The position numbers and the translations under genes are program-made. A stretch of DNA of 64,000 nucleotides from Candidatus Latescibacterota bacterium. GTDB taxonomy: Bacteria; JAAXHH01. Under the pieces are notes generated by a model, which saw only the letters and a list, made by a program, of their open reading frames with translations, had not been told where the DNA came from and did not search any database. Location: assembly GCA_022823465.1 (NCBI GenBank), contig JAJEHX010000025.1:17375-81374 (forward strand), in the 5' to 3' direction. Of this stretch, positions 27,701 to 34,370 are shown piece after piece; position 1 is the stretch's first letter, and each line of letters opens with the position of its first letter.

Positions 27701-28253
27701 ACGCACCGCGGCCGACATCTTGAAGAACCTGGCGCGCACATCCATCTGGGACAAACTGAAGTGGCGCTATCCCAGGGCGGATGAAAGCCTGCGCGAGTTG
27801 ACCCGGTACGCCCGAATCGAGACGGAATTGCCGGTACTGCTGGACAGGCTGCTGCTCAGCCAGGAATACGACGCCTACGGCCAGGCGTCGGAGCACGTGA
27901 ATCTCATGACCCTGCACGCGGCCAAGGGGCTGGAATTCCCGGTCGTCTTCGTCGTGGGCTGTGAGGACGGCCTGGTGCCCTTGCAACACGACGGCATGGA
28001 GTCCGACCTGGACGAAGAACGCCGTCTGTTTTACGTGGCCATGACCCGGGCAAAGGAACGGCTTTACCTGGTCCGATCCAAAAAGCGCATGCTGTTCGGC
28101 GAGACGCGCTCGACCCGGCCATCACCCTTCCTGACAGATATCGAAGAACAGTTGAAACAGTACGACGATCCCCGTGGAACGCAAAATCCGGACCGGCGCC
28201 GGCGGAAAAAGAAAAAACCGAAACCGTCGAACCAACTGGGCCTGTTCGGATAG
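24750..28253 (+). CDS. PHP-phosphoesterase / UvrD-family helicase fusion
   Basis: A 1167-residue fusion. Residues 1-420 form a PHP-type phosphoesterase: HLHSHYSRATS, GTGDFVHPGW, EISNIYKR, IPAHVWTPWF, SNSDAHSPGKLGRE, and a Zn finger-like CRRRMHPRETIAEKGICPDCG. A disordered, acidic linker (about 425-510) leads to a complete superfamily-1 helicase: motif I AGPGTGKTHT, motif II VDEYQDINPAQ, III IGDPNQAIYGFRGA, IV YRMNSQH, V MTLHAAKGLEFPVV and VI EERRLFYVAMTRAKERL. It should unwind or translocate on DNA, with the PHP part a possible nuclease or phosphatase. The start is TTG at 24750, preceded 5 nt upstream by a perfect AGGAGG (24739-24744). Confidence 0.92.
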   Translation: MPFHADLHLHSHYSRATSKNLNLEHLYKWAQLKGIRVVGTGDFVHPGWMDELEEKLQPAEEGLFRLKPEHENAMRDQVPAACRAPVRFMLTVEISNIYKRLGRVRKVHNIILAPGFEAAKTIQARLGAIGNIRSDGRPILGLDSRDLLEITLETDPMACLIPAHVWTPWFSALGSRGGFDLISDCYGDLTEHIFAVETGLSSDPLMNWRLEQLDPYALVSNSDAHSPGKLGRETTLFDTSCSYPAIYSALSDPEEDGLTGTVEFYPEEGKYHYDGHRKCRRRMHPRETIAEKGICPDCGKPVTVGVMARVEELADREEGKRPPRARHFFSVIPLPEIIGEAKQVGPGTKTVDTIYQAMVSRLGSELGILLEIPEDDIAQVAGPLIAEGIRRMRFGEVDILPGYDGDYGVIKLFNPADRLGGDRQIALLDELPVEPKTPLRKEPVRDDASEMEEEAPIRANGTVEVTAPPPFVPEMPESVDQAVVDASPEPHESAPSVTVAEAPEPREDASLMDIPLNEDQRKAVRHREGHLLIVAGPGTGKTHTLTHRMACLARQDTTPDRMLAVTFTNKAAGELKSRLGDLLDSEARHAMVGTFHGICLALMRQWSRHVSIPFSLSVATPDDQDRVARAQWPLDNTTQRRRRLEEVARWKASGRTGEIPEAVSAYTRLLRRHGLLDFDDVILETTKLLHSDERFRQSVHERFRYVFVDEYQDINPAQHALLKILVEGGARITAIGDPNQAIYGFRGADTRYFHSFEDDFPGAKVQYLKENYRSAASLLDASSQVMGASDVTAAPPLVAALYVQGHLVIRETRSDKAEAEYVVHQIERMVGGTSHFSQDSGRLEDGADPGEERSFGDIAVLYRMNSQHTAVVEALDRSGIPYQVAGDTSLINRPGVQEMVTLLQLGDGRTVTTGSALRCLSSTIDGLGDRTVELIEDLWKQRTQITIDHVGELMDHPRLLMKRSRIGVEALMSDLKTMNSDLEKRTAADILKNLARTSIWDKLKWRYPRADESLRELTRYARIETELPVLLDRLLLSQEYDAYGQASEHVNLMTLHAAKGLEFPVVFVVGCEDGLVPLQHDGMESDLDEERRLFYVAMTRAKERLYLVRSKKRMLFGETRSTRPSPFLTDIEEQLKQYDDPRGTQNPDRRRRKKKKPKPSNQLGLFG

Positions 28254-28307
28254 AACCGGTCTCCCGAGAGAAACCGGGCGGACCCGTTCATCAAGAAAGG
28301 AGACACC

Positions 28308-28952
28308 ATGTTCAATAAAAAGCACACCCTGCCGATCGCGTTCATCGCGGGCCTGCTCGCGTTTACCGTGTACACCGTGGCCAGGTCCGGCGGCGAACCG
28401 GCGCCTCAATCCGGCGAGGCCGCGCAGGCCGGGCAATACGCGGTGGCGACCTTCGCCGGTGGCTGTTTCTGGTGCATGGAGCCGCCCTATGACGAACTGG
28501 ACGGTGTCATTTCCACCATCGTGGGATACACCGGCGGGCATCTGCGCAATCCGACCTACGGAGAGGTGACCGCGGGCAATACCGGGCACACGGAAGCCAT
28601 GGAAGTTCGCTACGATCCCTCGAAGATAACCTACCAGGAACTGCTGGACGTCTTCTGGGTAAACATCGATCCCACGGTGGACGACCGCCAGTTCTGCGAC
28701 AGGGGCAGCCAGTACCGCGCGGGGATATTCTATCATGACGCCGAACAGAAAGCGCTGGCCGAGGCGTCGAAGCAGAAAGTGATCGATTCCGGACGTTTTG
28801 ATCGCGTGGTGACCGAGGTGACCCCGGCGTCGACCTTTTACGAGGCGGAAGATTACCACCAGGACTACTACAAGAAAAACCCTTTGAGATACAAGTTCTA
28901 CCGGTACAATTGTGGTAGGGACAGGCGTCTTGAGGAACTCTGGGGCAATTGA
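28308..28952 (+). CDS. msrA: peptide methionine sulfoxide reductase, membrane-anchored or exported
   Basis: Reduces methionine-S-sulfoxide in proteins. The 214 residues start with an uncleaved or cleaved signal-type helix (about 6-26), absent from cytoplasmic MsrA, so this copy probably works in the periplasm or at the membrane. The catalytic Cys is in GGCFWCME (51-58 region), followed by GYTGGH, YGEV, GHTEAMEV and the resolving-end region FYRYNCGRDRRLEELWG. ATG at 28308 has GGAG a few bases upstream. It is the first of four closely spaced genes up to 29992. Confidence 0.93.
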   Translation: MFNKKHTLPIAFIAGLLAFTVYTVARSGGEPAPQSGEAAQAGQYAVATFAGGCFWCMEPPYDELDGVISTIVGYTGGHLRNPTYGEVTAGNTGHTEAMEVRYDPSKITYQELLDVFWVNIDPTVDDRQFCDRGSQYRAGIFYHDAEQKALAEASKQKVIDSGRFDRVVTEVTPASTFYEAEDYHQDYYKKNPLRYKFYRYNCGRDRRLEELWGN

Positions 28953-28993
28953 CCGTACCTTCATCGCAATCGAAAACTCACAGGAGCATGGGC

Positions 28994-29350
28994 ATGGCTG
29001 AACTGGAGGATCTGGTCAAAACCACCCTGGGCGAGCTCAGGGAGGTGGCCAAAGCGCAGTCCGTTGTCGGCGACCCCGTCGAAATGGGAGATACGAAGGT
29101 CATCCCCCTGGTCAAACTGGGTTTTGGCTTCGGCGGCGGCGGGACGTCGGGCAAAGACGGATCACGGAGCGGCAGTGGAGGAGGAGGCGGTGTTCAACCG
29201 GTCGCCGTGCTGGTCGTCAGGGATGGAGAAGTCCGGCTGGAGCGGATGTCGGGACAGTCGGGCGTATCCTCGGCCACACATACCGTGGTCGACCTGCTGA
29301 AGTCCGTGCTGGACAGATTCACAAAGCCGGGCGAACGTAAAGAAAGCTAA
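28994..29350 (+). CDS. GerW (YtfJ)-family protein
   Basis: A 118-residue member of the YtfJ/GerW family, known from spore-forming Bacillus but widespread elsewhere. It has the LVKTTLGELREVAKAQSVVG opening, VEMGDTKVIPLVKLGFGFGGGG core (Gly-rich loop with GGGG and GGGGG), the PVAVLVV strand and a DLLKSVLDRF C-terminal helix. Two ATGs lie 6 nt apart; the second, at 28994, is chosen because AGGAG (28982-28986) lies 7 nt upstream of it but only 1 nt from the first. It is followed after 3 nt by a DUF2953 gene, the partner found beside ytfJ in Bacillus. Confidence 0.85.
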   Translation: MAELEDLVKTTLGELREVAKAQSVVGDPVEMGDTKVIPLVKLGFGFGGGGTSGKDGSRSGSGGGGGVQPVAVLVVRDGEVRLERMSGQSGVSSATHTVVDLLKSVLDRFTKPGERKES

Positions 29351-29353
29351 GCC

Positions 29354-29992
29354 GTGCTCCCGACCTTCGAACCCTATCTTCTCATACCTGTCGCCGTTCT
29401 GCTCTCGGTGCTGTTGCTCCTCGCAATTCCCGTGACGATCTCCTTCTCGGTCGTTCGCCGGGAGGCGTTATCGGGCAGGATCACGATCGGGTGGTTGTTC
29501 GGACTGCTCCAATTCACTCCTTCTAAACCCGGAAGCACAGCTCGTACCCCAAAAAAGCGCAGGCCGGCCGCCGATCGGGCTCAACCGGATGATTCCCCGG
29601 GGAAAACGCCGTCCGCGGCGCCGCGGACGGCGGCGAAACGTTTCATGGCGTTGCTGAAGAGTAAGGGATTCATGCGGGGCGTGCTGAAGTGCACGCGTGG
29701 CATGGCGACGCGCGTGCGGTTCGTATCTCTGCGTATCGCCGGGCGGTTCGGGCTCGGGAATCCCTATGACACGGGCCGCCTCTGGGGCTATATCTGCGCA
29801 TTCACCGGGTTTCTTCATGGCGCCGACCGCGTCCGGCTGCTTGTCGAACCCGAATTTGACGAAGCCATATTGGAGTTCGATGGAGAAGGCGAGCTTCGCG
29901 TCGTTCCCGTCACCCTGTTCTGGCCTGCCGCGCGGTTCGTTCTTTCTCCCGCCACGCTTCGCGCGGCCTGGACGGCGGCGAGGCGCCGGTAA
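29354..29992 (+). CDS. DUF2953 membrane protein (YtfI-like)
   Basis: A 212-residue protein of unknown biochemical role. The N-terminal membrane segment (about 8-30) is followed by a strand-rich part (ITIGWLFGLLQF), a basic Pro/Arg-rich linker (55-95), and a C-terminal region with the family pattern GTG-like FGLGNPYDTGRLWGYICAFTGFL and PEFDEAILEFDGEGELRVVPV. The start is GTG at 29354, 3 nt after the GerW-like stop, so the pair is coupled. In Bacillus the same pair (ytfJ-ytfI) is adjacent; here no sporulation genes are present in the window. Confidence 0.8.
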   Translation: MLPTFEPYLLIPVAVLLSVLLLLAIPVTISFSVVRREALSGRITIGWLFGLLQFTPSKPGSTARTPKKRRPAADRAQPDDSPGKTPSAAPRTAAKRFMALLKSKGFMRGVLKCTRGMATRVRFVSLRIAGRFGLGNPYDTGRLWGYICAFTGFLHGADRVRLLVEPEFDEAILEFDGEGELRVVPVTLFWPAARFVLSPATLRAAWTAARRR

Positions 29993-30025
29993 TCCGAGGA
30001 CCATCCACAGATTTCAGGAGCATAC

Positions 30026-31741
30026 ATGTCATCCCCCCTTCGCAGCACCCAGTGGTTCGGCCCCAAAGACAAAGTGGGATTCATCCACCGAAGCTGGATG
30101 AAGAACCAGGGGCTTCCGGATCACGTCTTCGACGGCCGGCCCGTCATCGGCATCTGCAACACCTGGTCGGAACTGACGCCATGCAACGCCCATTTCCGCA
30201 TCATCGCGGAACGGGTCCGACGCGGCGTATACGAAGCGGGCGGGTTCCCGGTGGAATTCCCCGTCATGTCCCTGGGCGAGCCCCTTATGCGGCCCACGAC
30301 CATGCTGTTCCGCAACCTGGTCAGCATGGACGTGGAGGAGACCATCCGGGCAAATCCCCTCGACGGGGTCATATTGCTCGTCGGTTGCGACAAGACCACC
30401 CCGGCCCTGCTCATGGGCGCGGCAAGCTGCGATCTGCCCACCCTGGCGATTTCAGGCGGCCCCATGCTCAACGGCCGGTTCAGAGGCAGGAATATCGGTT
30501 CCGGCACGGACGTCTACAAGTTCAGCGACGAGGTGCGCGCCGGGACGATGAGCGAAGAGGAGTTCCTTGAAGCGGAATCCTGCATGAACCGGTCCACCGG
30601 CCACTGCATGACCATGGGTACGGCCTCGACCATGGCCAGTGTCGTGGAAGCGCTGGGCCTGGGCATGCCCGGCAACGCCGCCATACCCGCGGCCGATGCC
30701 CGGCGGATGAAGCTGGCTCACGAGGCGGGCCGCCGCGTGGTGGAGATGGTCCGCGAGGACCTGCGCATGTCCAGGGTCGTCACGCGCAAGGCCCTCGAGA
30801 ACGCCATCCGGGTGGTCGGGGCCATCGGCGGTTCCACCAACTCGGTCGTGCACCTGCTGGCCATCGCGGGCCGCCTCGGCGTCGACCTCTCCCTGGAGGA
30901 CTGGGACCGCCTGGGCTGCGACATCCCGTGCATCGTGAACCTGATGCCGTCGGGCCAGTACCTGATGGAAGATTTCTATTACGCGGGCGGGTTGCCCGCC
31001 GTGATACGGGAACTGGGCGGCCTGATCCATCGCGACGCCCTGACCGTGAACGGCAGGACCATCGGTGAAAACACGGCCGACGCGCCTTGCCACGACCGGG
31101 ATGTGATCCGTACCCTGGACGCCCCGCTGACCCCGACCGGCGGACTCGCCGTGCTCAAGGGCAATCTGTGTCCGGGCGGCGCCATCATCAAGCCCTCGGC
31201 GGCATCGCGTGAACTGATGCGGCACCGCGGCCGCGCCGTGGTTTTCGAAAACATCGAAGACCTCCATGACCGCATCGACGATCCGGACCTGGACGTGGAC
31301 GCGGACAGCGTCCTGGTGCTGAAGAACTGCGGGCCCAAGGGCTATCCGGGCATGGCCGAAGTGGGAAACATGCCTCTGCCGTCGAAACTGCTCCAGCAGG
31401 GCGTCACGGACATGGTCCGCATCTCCGACGCGCGCATGAGCGGCACGGCCTACGGCACGGTCGTGCTCCACACGGCGCCTGAGGCCGCGGCGGGCGGCAC
31501 GCTGGCCCTCGTGCAGGACGGCGACATGATCGAACTTGACGTCGGCGAGCGGTGCCTCGAACTCGATGTGCCCGGGGATGAGCTGGCCCGTAGACGAGCC
31601 CGCTGGACGCCGCCCGAACCGGCGACCGACCGGGGATACTGCCGGCTGTACGTGGACCACGTGCTCCAGGCCGACCGGGGCGTGGACTTCGATTTTCTGG
31701 TCGGCGGCAGCGGCGCGCCGGTCGCGAGGGATTCACACTAG
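30026..31741 (+). CDS. IlvD/Edd-family dehydratase, sugar-acid type
   Basis: Iron-sulfur dehydratase of 571 residues. Cluster cysteines are in GICNTWSE, GCDKTTPALLMGAASC and the ESCMNRSTGHCMTMGTAST segment; other family motifs are GGSTNSVVHLLAIAG, CHDRDVIRT, LCPGGAIIK and DARMSGTAYGT. The length and the RSTGHC context fit L-arabonate/D-xylonate or similar sugar-acid dehydratases better than dihydroxyacid dehydratase, and the neighbours (dioxygenase, TIM-barrel isomerase) support carbon catabolism rather than valine biosynthesis. Exact substrate unknown. Starts 33 nt after the DUF2953 gene. Confidence 0.85.
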   Translation: MSSPLRSTQWFGPKDKVGFIHRSWMKNQGLPDHVFDGRPVIGICNTWSELTPCNAHFRIIAERVRRGVYEAGGFPVEFPVMSLGEPLMRPTTMLFRNLVSMDVEETIRANPLDGVILLVGCDKTTPALLMGAASCDLPTLAISGGPMLNGRFRGRNIGSGTDVYKFSDEVRAGTMSEEEFLEAESCMNRSTGHCMTMGTASTMASVVEALGLGMPGNAAIPAADARRMKLAHEAGRRVVEMVREDLRMSRVVTRKALENAIRVVGAIGGSTNSVVHLLAIAGRLGVDLSLEDWDRLGCDIPCIVNLMPSGQYLMEDFYYAGGLPAVIRELGGLIHRDALTVNGRTIGENTADAPCHDRDVIRTLDAPLTPTGGLAVLKGNLCPGGAIIKPSAASRELMRHRGRAVVFENIEDLHDRIDDPDLDVDADSVLVLKNCGPKGYPGMAEVGNMPLPSKLLQQGVTDMVRISDARMSGTAYGTVVLHTAPEAAAGGTLALVQDGDMIELDVGERCLELDVPGDELARRRARWTPPEPATDRGYCRLYVDHVLQADRGVDFDFLVGGSGAPVARDSH

Positions 31742-31758
31742 CCTGCCGGGAGGCTGTA

Positions 31759-32439
31759 ATGCTTAAGGTGCCGGACGACGCCTCTTCATGCTTCGCGGAG
31801 AACGGCTTTATTATGGCCGAAGCCGTGTTCACGCCAGAAGAAATGGCGGCGTGCAAGACCATCGCGAAAGATCTCGTGGAAAACACGTCGGGGCCGTCGG
31901 GCGTGCAGGTCTGGATGTGCGACACCATCCCGACCCTCTTCGAATCGATCTCGTGCGACCCGCGGATGGCGGCCATCCTGCGGCCTTTGATCGGTCCCCG
32001 CATCGAGTTCCTCAGCGCGAAGCCCGTCTTCAAGTCCTCCCGCATCCACTTCGCCTCGCCCTGGCACCAGGACCAGGCGTACTGGGGCGGCGCGACCAAG
32101 TACTCCGCCTGGATCGCCCTCGAAGACGCGACGCCGGAAAACGGCTGCCTGCGGGTCATCCCCGGCTCCCATCGCCGGACGCGGGACCATGCGTCCGTGC
32201 GGGACGCCAGGGGGTTCACCAACCGCGTTTCAGACGAGGAGCTCAAGGGCGAGCGGATGGTGGACGTGGAAATGAAATGCGGAGACGTGCTGGTGTTTCA
32301 CGACAGGCTGCTGCACAGTTCCCATGCGAACCGGTCCGGCCGGGACCGCTGGTCCTTCATTCCCACGTACAGAAACGCGGATGTGCCTGATACTTCGACG
32401 GTCTGGGCCAAATCGAAACGCATCGGCGATGTAGTTTGA
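31759..32439 (+). CDS. phytanoyl-CoA dioxygenase (PhyH)-family oxygenase
   Basis: Fe(II)/2-oxoglutarate-dependent hydroxylase fold of 226 residues. The metal triad is given by WHQDQAYWGG (His-x-Asp) and the distal His in the HDRLLHSSHANRSG segment, which also carries the Arg that binds 2-oxoglutarate. The family hydroxylates diverse small molecules; the substrate here is unknown. It sits between the dehydratase (17 nt) and the TIM-barrel gene (93 nt). Its 3' end, including the stop, forms the first unit of an imperfect 29-bp tandem repeat (32414-32515). Confidence 0.88.
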   Translation: MLKVPDDASSCFAENGFIMAEAVFTPEEMAACKTIAKDLVENTSGPSGVQVWMCDTIPTLFESISCDPRMAAILRPLIGPRIEFLSAKPVFKSSRIHFASPWHQDQAYWGGATKYSAWIALEDATPENGCLRVIPGSHRRTRDHASVRDARGFTNRVSDEELKGERMVDVEMKCGDVLVFHDRLLHSSHANRSGRDRWSFIPTYRNADVPDTSTVWAKSKRIGDVV

Positions 32440-32515
32440 CGTCGAGACGCATTGGCGACACAGCCTGACGACGACGCGGTTTGACGACGCAGTCTGACGA
32501 CGACACGGTTTCACC
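32414..32515. repeat. imperfect 29-bp tandem repeat spanning the end of the PhyH gene
   Basis: Units at 32414-32442, 32443-32471, 32472-32500 and a partial unit from 32501. Each begins CGA.ACGC/CG and ends near TTTGACG or CTGACGA. The first unit holds the last codons and stop of the dioxygenase gene; the others fill the spacer to the next gene. Divergence increases along the array, consistent with old slippage duplications. Confidence 0.7.
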
Positions 32516-32532
32516 ATGATCAAGGAGAAGAG

Positions 32533-33348
32533 ATGAAAATCGCCCTGCAGGAAGGCCTGCTCCCCGGGAGCACACTCGATGAAAAACTGGACTTCGCCGA
32601 ATCCCTGAACGTGGAAGGACTCGAAATATCCGGGCGGGGTCCGGCACGGCGGATCGAGGAGCTGGAATCCGCGTTGCGGAATCGCACCATACGGCTGGTC
32701 TCGCTGTGCGGCCAGGGCACCTTCGATTTTCTGGATCCCGATACAGACAAGCGGAATCACAGCATCGCCGAGGCGAAAGAGAACCTGGAGGTATGCGGAC
32801 ATTTCAAGGCCGTCGGCCTGATCCTGCCCCCCATATTCGGACCGCCGCGCATCCCGGATCTCACGCCGCTGGCCGACGCCATCACCCTGGAAATGCAGTT
32901 GCTGACGGAGATTGTCCGGGACCTGGCCGAATGCGCCGCGGAGCAGAACACGAAGGTCTTGCTGGAGCCGTTGAACCGCTACGAGGAACACCTGCTGAAG
33001 CAGCAGGAACGGGGTATCGAAATCATCAGGGGGGCCGGCGACCCGCCGTCCGCCAGCCTGCTGTGCGACTTCTTCCACATGCATATCGAGGAGACGGACA
33101 CGCCCGCCACGCTGCGACGAGCCGGACGCCGGTACGTCGGTCACGTGCACATGGCCGACAACACCCGCCAGGAGCCGGGCTCCGGGGACATCGACTGGAA
33201 AGCGGGGCTGTCCGCCCTCCGGGACATCGGATTCGACGGATACCTGGCCTATGAATGCGGCATTACAGGAGACAGCGAAGCGGAAAGGCGGGATACCCTG
33301 GAGCGTTCCGTGAAGTTCATCCAAGGTGTAATCGGGGATTTGTCCTGA
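32533..33348 (+). CDS. sugar phosphate isomerase/epimerase-like TIM-barrel protein
   Basis: Xylose-isomerase-like (AP endonuclease family 2) barrel of 271 residues. Likely metal ligands are in LLEPLNRYEEHLL (Glu), CDFFHMHIEE (Asp/His), GHVHMADN and YECGITGD. The exact reaction is unknown; relatives include hydroxypyruvate isomerase, tagatose epimerase and inosose dehydratase. ATG at 32533 has GGAGAAG 3-8 nt upstream. It ends the plus-strand catabolic cluster that begins at 30026. Confidence 0.85.
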   Translation: MKIALQEGLLPGSTLDEKLDFAESLNVEGLEISGRGPARRIEELESALRNRTIRLVSLCGQGTFDFLDPDTDKRNHSIAEAKENLEVCGHFKAVGLILPPIFGPPRIPDLTPLADAITLEMQLLTEIVRDLAECAAEQNTKVLLEPLNRYEEHLLKQQERGIEIIRGAGDPPSASLLCDFFHMHIEETDTPATLRRAGRRYVGHVHMADNTRQEPGSGDIDWKAGLSALRDIGFDGYLAYECGITGDSEAERRDTLERSVKFIQGVIGDLS

Positions 33349-33395
33349 CCGGGGTGGACCAGGCGGGCTGGATTAACAGTGCCGTTGACGGCGCG

Positions 33396-33421
33396 CGAAC
33401 TTCCGGTCCACGAACTTCCGG
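33396..33421. repeat. short 15-bp-period tandem duplication in a convergent spacer
   Basis: CGAACTTCCGG occurs at 33396-33406 and 33411-33421. It lies between two convergent gene ends (33348 and 33434) and is a further instance of the window's small tandem repeats. Confidence 0.7.
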
Positions 33422-33433
33422 CCGATGTACCCG

Positions 33434-34048
33434 TCACGGCAGGATGATGTCCCGGTTCTCGAAACGCAGCCTCATCAGGAATTCGGGACCGAGGGTCTTC
33501 CAGATACGCGTGACAGAAGCCCGTGCCTCGACATGGAGGGGGTCCAGGGAGATCGCCTCCACGTAGGCGTCGTGGGCCTCTTCCAGTTTATTCAGCTTCT
33601 CCAGGGTACGGCCCAGATCGAAGTAGCTTTCTACGGCCCATAACCGGTCTTTGTCCCGGGAGATCGCCTCCCGGAATTCGTTTACCGCCGCTTCGTACTG
33701 CCCGGCGGAGGCGTACAGACGGGCGGCCATCAGCCAGGAGGGCACGTAGTCCGCATCCCGTATCCTGGCCATGTGCACGTATCGAATGGCCTCCTTCACA
33801 TCGCCCCGTTCAAAAAAGAGGCGGCTCATTCCCACGTAGGCCGGCGCGTAACGGTCATCGAGCTGCATCGTACTGCGCAACGCCGCTTCCGCCTGGTCGA
33901 GCGCGCCTGATTCCAGCAGACCAAGCGCCTTCGCATACTCGGCCTCAGGGGTATTGAGCGAATCCGAAAACTGCATGGTATTCGCACCGCACCGCGCGAA
34001 CACCAGCACCATGATGACCAGGACCAGGCAAACCGCCGACCGGCGCAC
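33434..34048 (-). CDS. TPR-repeat protein, exported
   Basis: A 204-residue tetratricopeptide protein. The N-terminus has a signal-type helix ending LVFARCGANT; the Cys at 20 with Arg at -1 does not match a standard lipobox, so lipidation is doubtful. Four or more TPR units follow (AEYAKALGLLESGALDQAEAAL, APAYVGMSRLFFERGDVKEAI, PSWLMAARLYASAGQYEAAV, AVESYFDLGRTLEKLNKLEEAH). Probably a periplasmic scaffold of unknown partner. The start is GTG at 34048, with AGGGAGG (34054-34060) 5 nt upstream; an ATG at 34063 in frame lies before that ribosome site. Confidence 0.8.
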   Translation of the reverse strand: MRRSAVCLVLVIMVLVFARCGANTMQFSDSLNTPEAEYAKALGLLESGALDQAEAALRSTMQLDDRYAPAYVGMSRLFFERGDVKEAIRYVHMARIRDADYVPSWLMAARLYASAGQYEAAVNEFREAISRDKDRLWAVESYFDLGRTLEKLNKLEEAHDAYVEAISLDPLHVEARASVTRIWKTLGPEFLMRLRFENRDIILP

Positions 34049-34063
34049 GGAAACCTCCCTCAT

Positions 34064-34098
34064 AAGAAAACGCCCCGCGGATAGACAAACCGCAGGGC
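34064..34098 (-). terminator. terminator of tRNA-Gly
   Basis: On the minus strand GCCCTGCGG (34098-34090), 9-nt loop, CCGCGGGGC (34080-34072), a nine-pair stem with one G-T, followed by GTTTTCTT. It starts 5 nt after the tRNA and ends just before the ribosome site of the TPR gene. Confidence 0.75.
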
Positions 34099-34103
34099 TG
34101 CCA

Positions 34104-34176
34104 GGCGGGAAACGGGGCTCGAACCCGCGACCCTCAGCTTGGGAAGCTGATGCTCTGCCAACTGAGCTATTCCCGC
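34104..34176 (-). tRNA. tRNA-Gly (anticodon CCC)
   Basis: A 73-nt cloverleaf on the minus strand. Acceptor GCGGGAA pairs with TTCCCGC plus discriminator C; the D arm is GCTC AGTTGGCAGA GCA; the anticodon stem TCAGC/GCTGA holds loop TTCCCAA with anticodon CCC; the T arm is GCGGG TTCGAGC CCCGT. CCA is not encoded. A promoter at 34215-34244 and a terminator at 34064-34098 bracket it, so it is a single-gene transcription unit. Confidence 0.95.
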
Positions 34177-34214
34177 GGGATACGCAGAAGCCTTAGATGG
34201 CCGCTGCCTACCAT

Positions 34215-34244
34215 ATTCTACCCTGGCACCCCGCACCGTGTCAA
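34215..34244 (-). promoter_or_regulatory. promoter of tRNA-Gly
   Basis: On the minus strand TTGACA (34244-34239), 18-nt spacer, TAGAAT (34220-34215), giving a start about 30 nt before the tRNA 5' end. Confidence 0.65.
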
Positions 34245-34370
34245 GCGAAATCCGGCACGGTCCGTACCCCGGGTTTCCGGTCCGTCAAGGCAGTTCCAGG
34301 TCAGGCCAAGTCGGTCCGGGCCATGTCAGGACAAGTCAGCCCAGGCCAGGCAGGACCATCCATTCACAGG
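34245..34370. repeat. low-complexity GTCAGGCC/GGTCCG-rich spacer
   Basis: Between the ddl stop and the tRNA promoter. Degenerate words such as GGTCCG, GTCAGG and CAAGTC recur about every 10-12 bases from 34252 to 34355. It resembles the low-complexity tract upstream of ppk1. No gene is present. Confidence 0.6.

Noticed and set aside
26739..27989. 416-residue minus-strand open frame
   Set aside because: Antisense to the UvrD helicase motifs.
32414..32515. Possible CRISPR array
   Set aside because: The units are directly adjacent with no spacers and are diverged; there are no cas genes.
33954..34196. Plus-strand frame ending in SNPRPSAWEADALPTEL
   Set aside because: This is the familiar false peptide produced by reading the complement of a tRNA gene (tRNA-Gly at 34104-34176).
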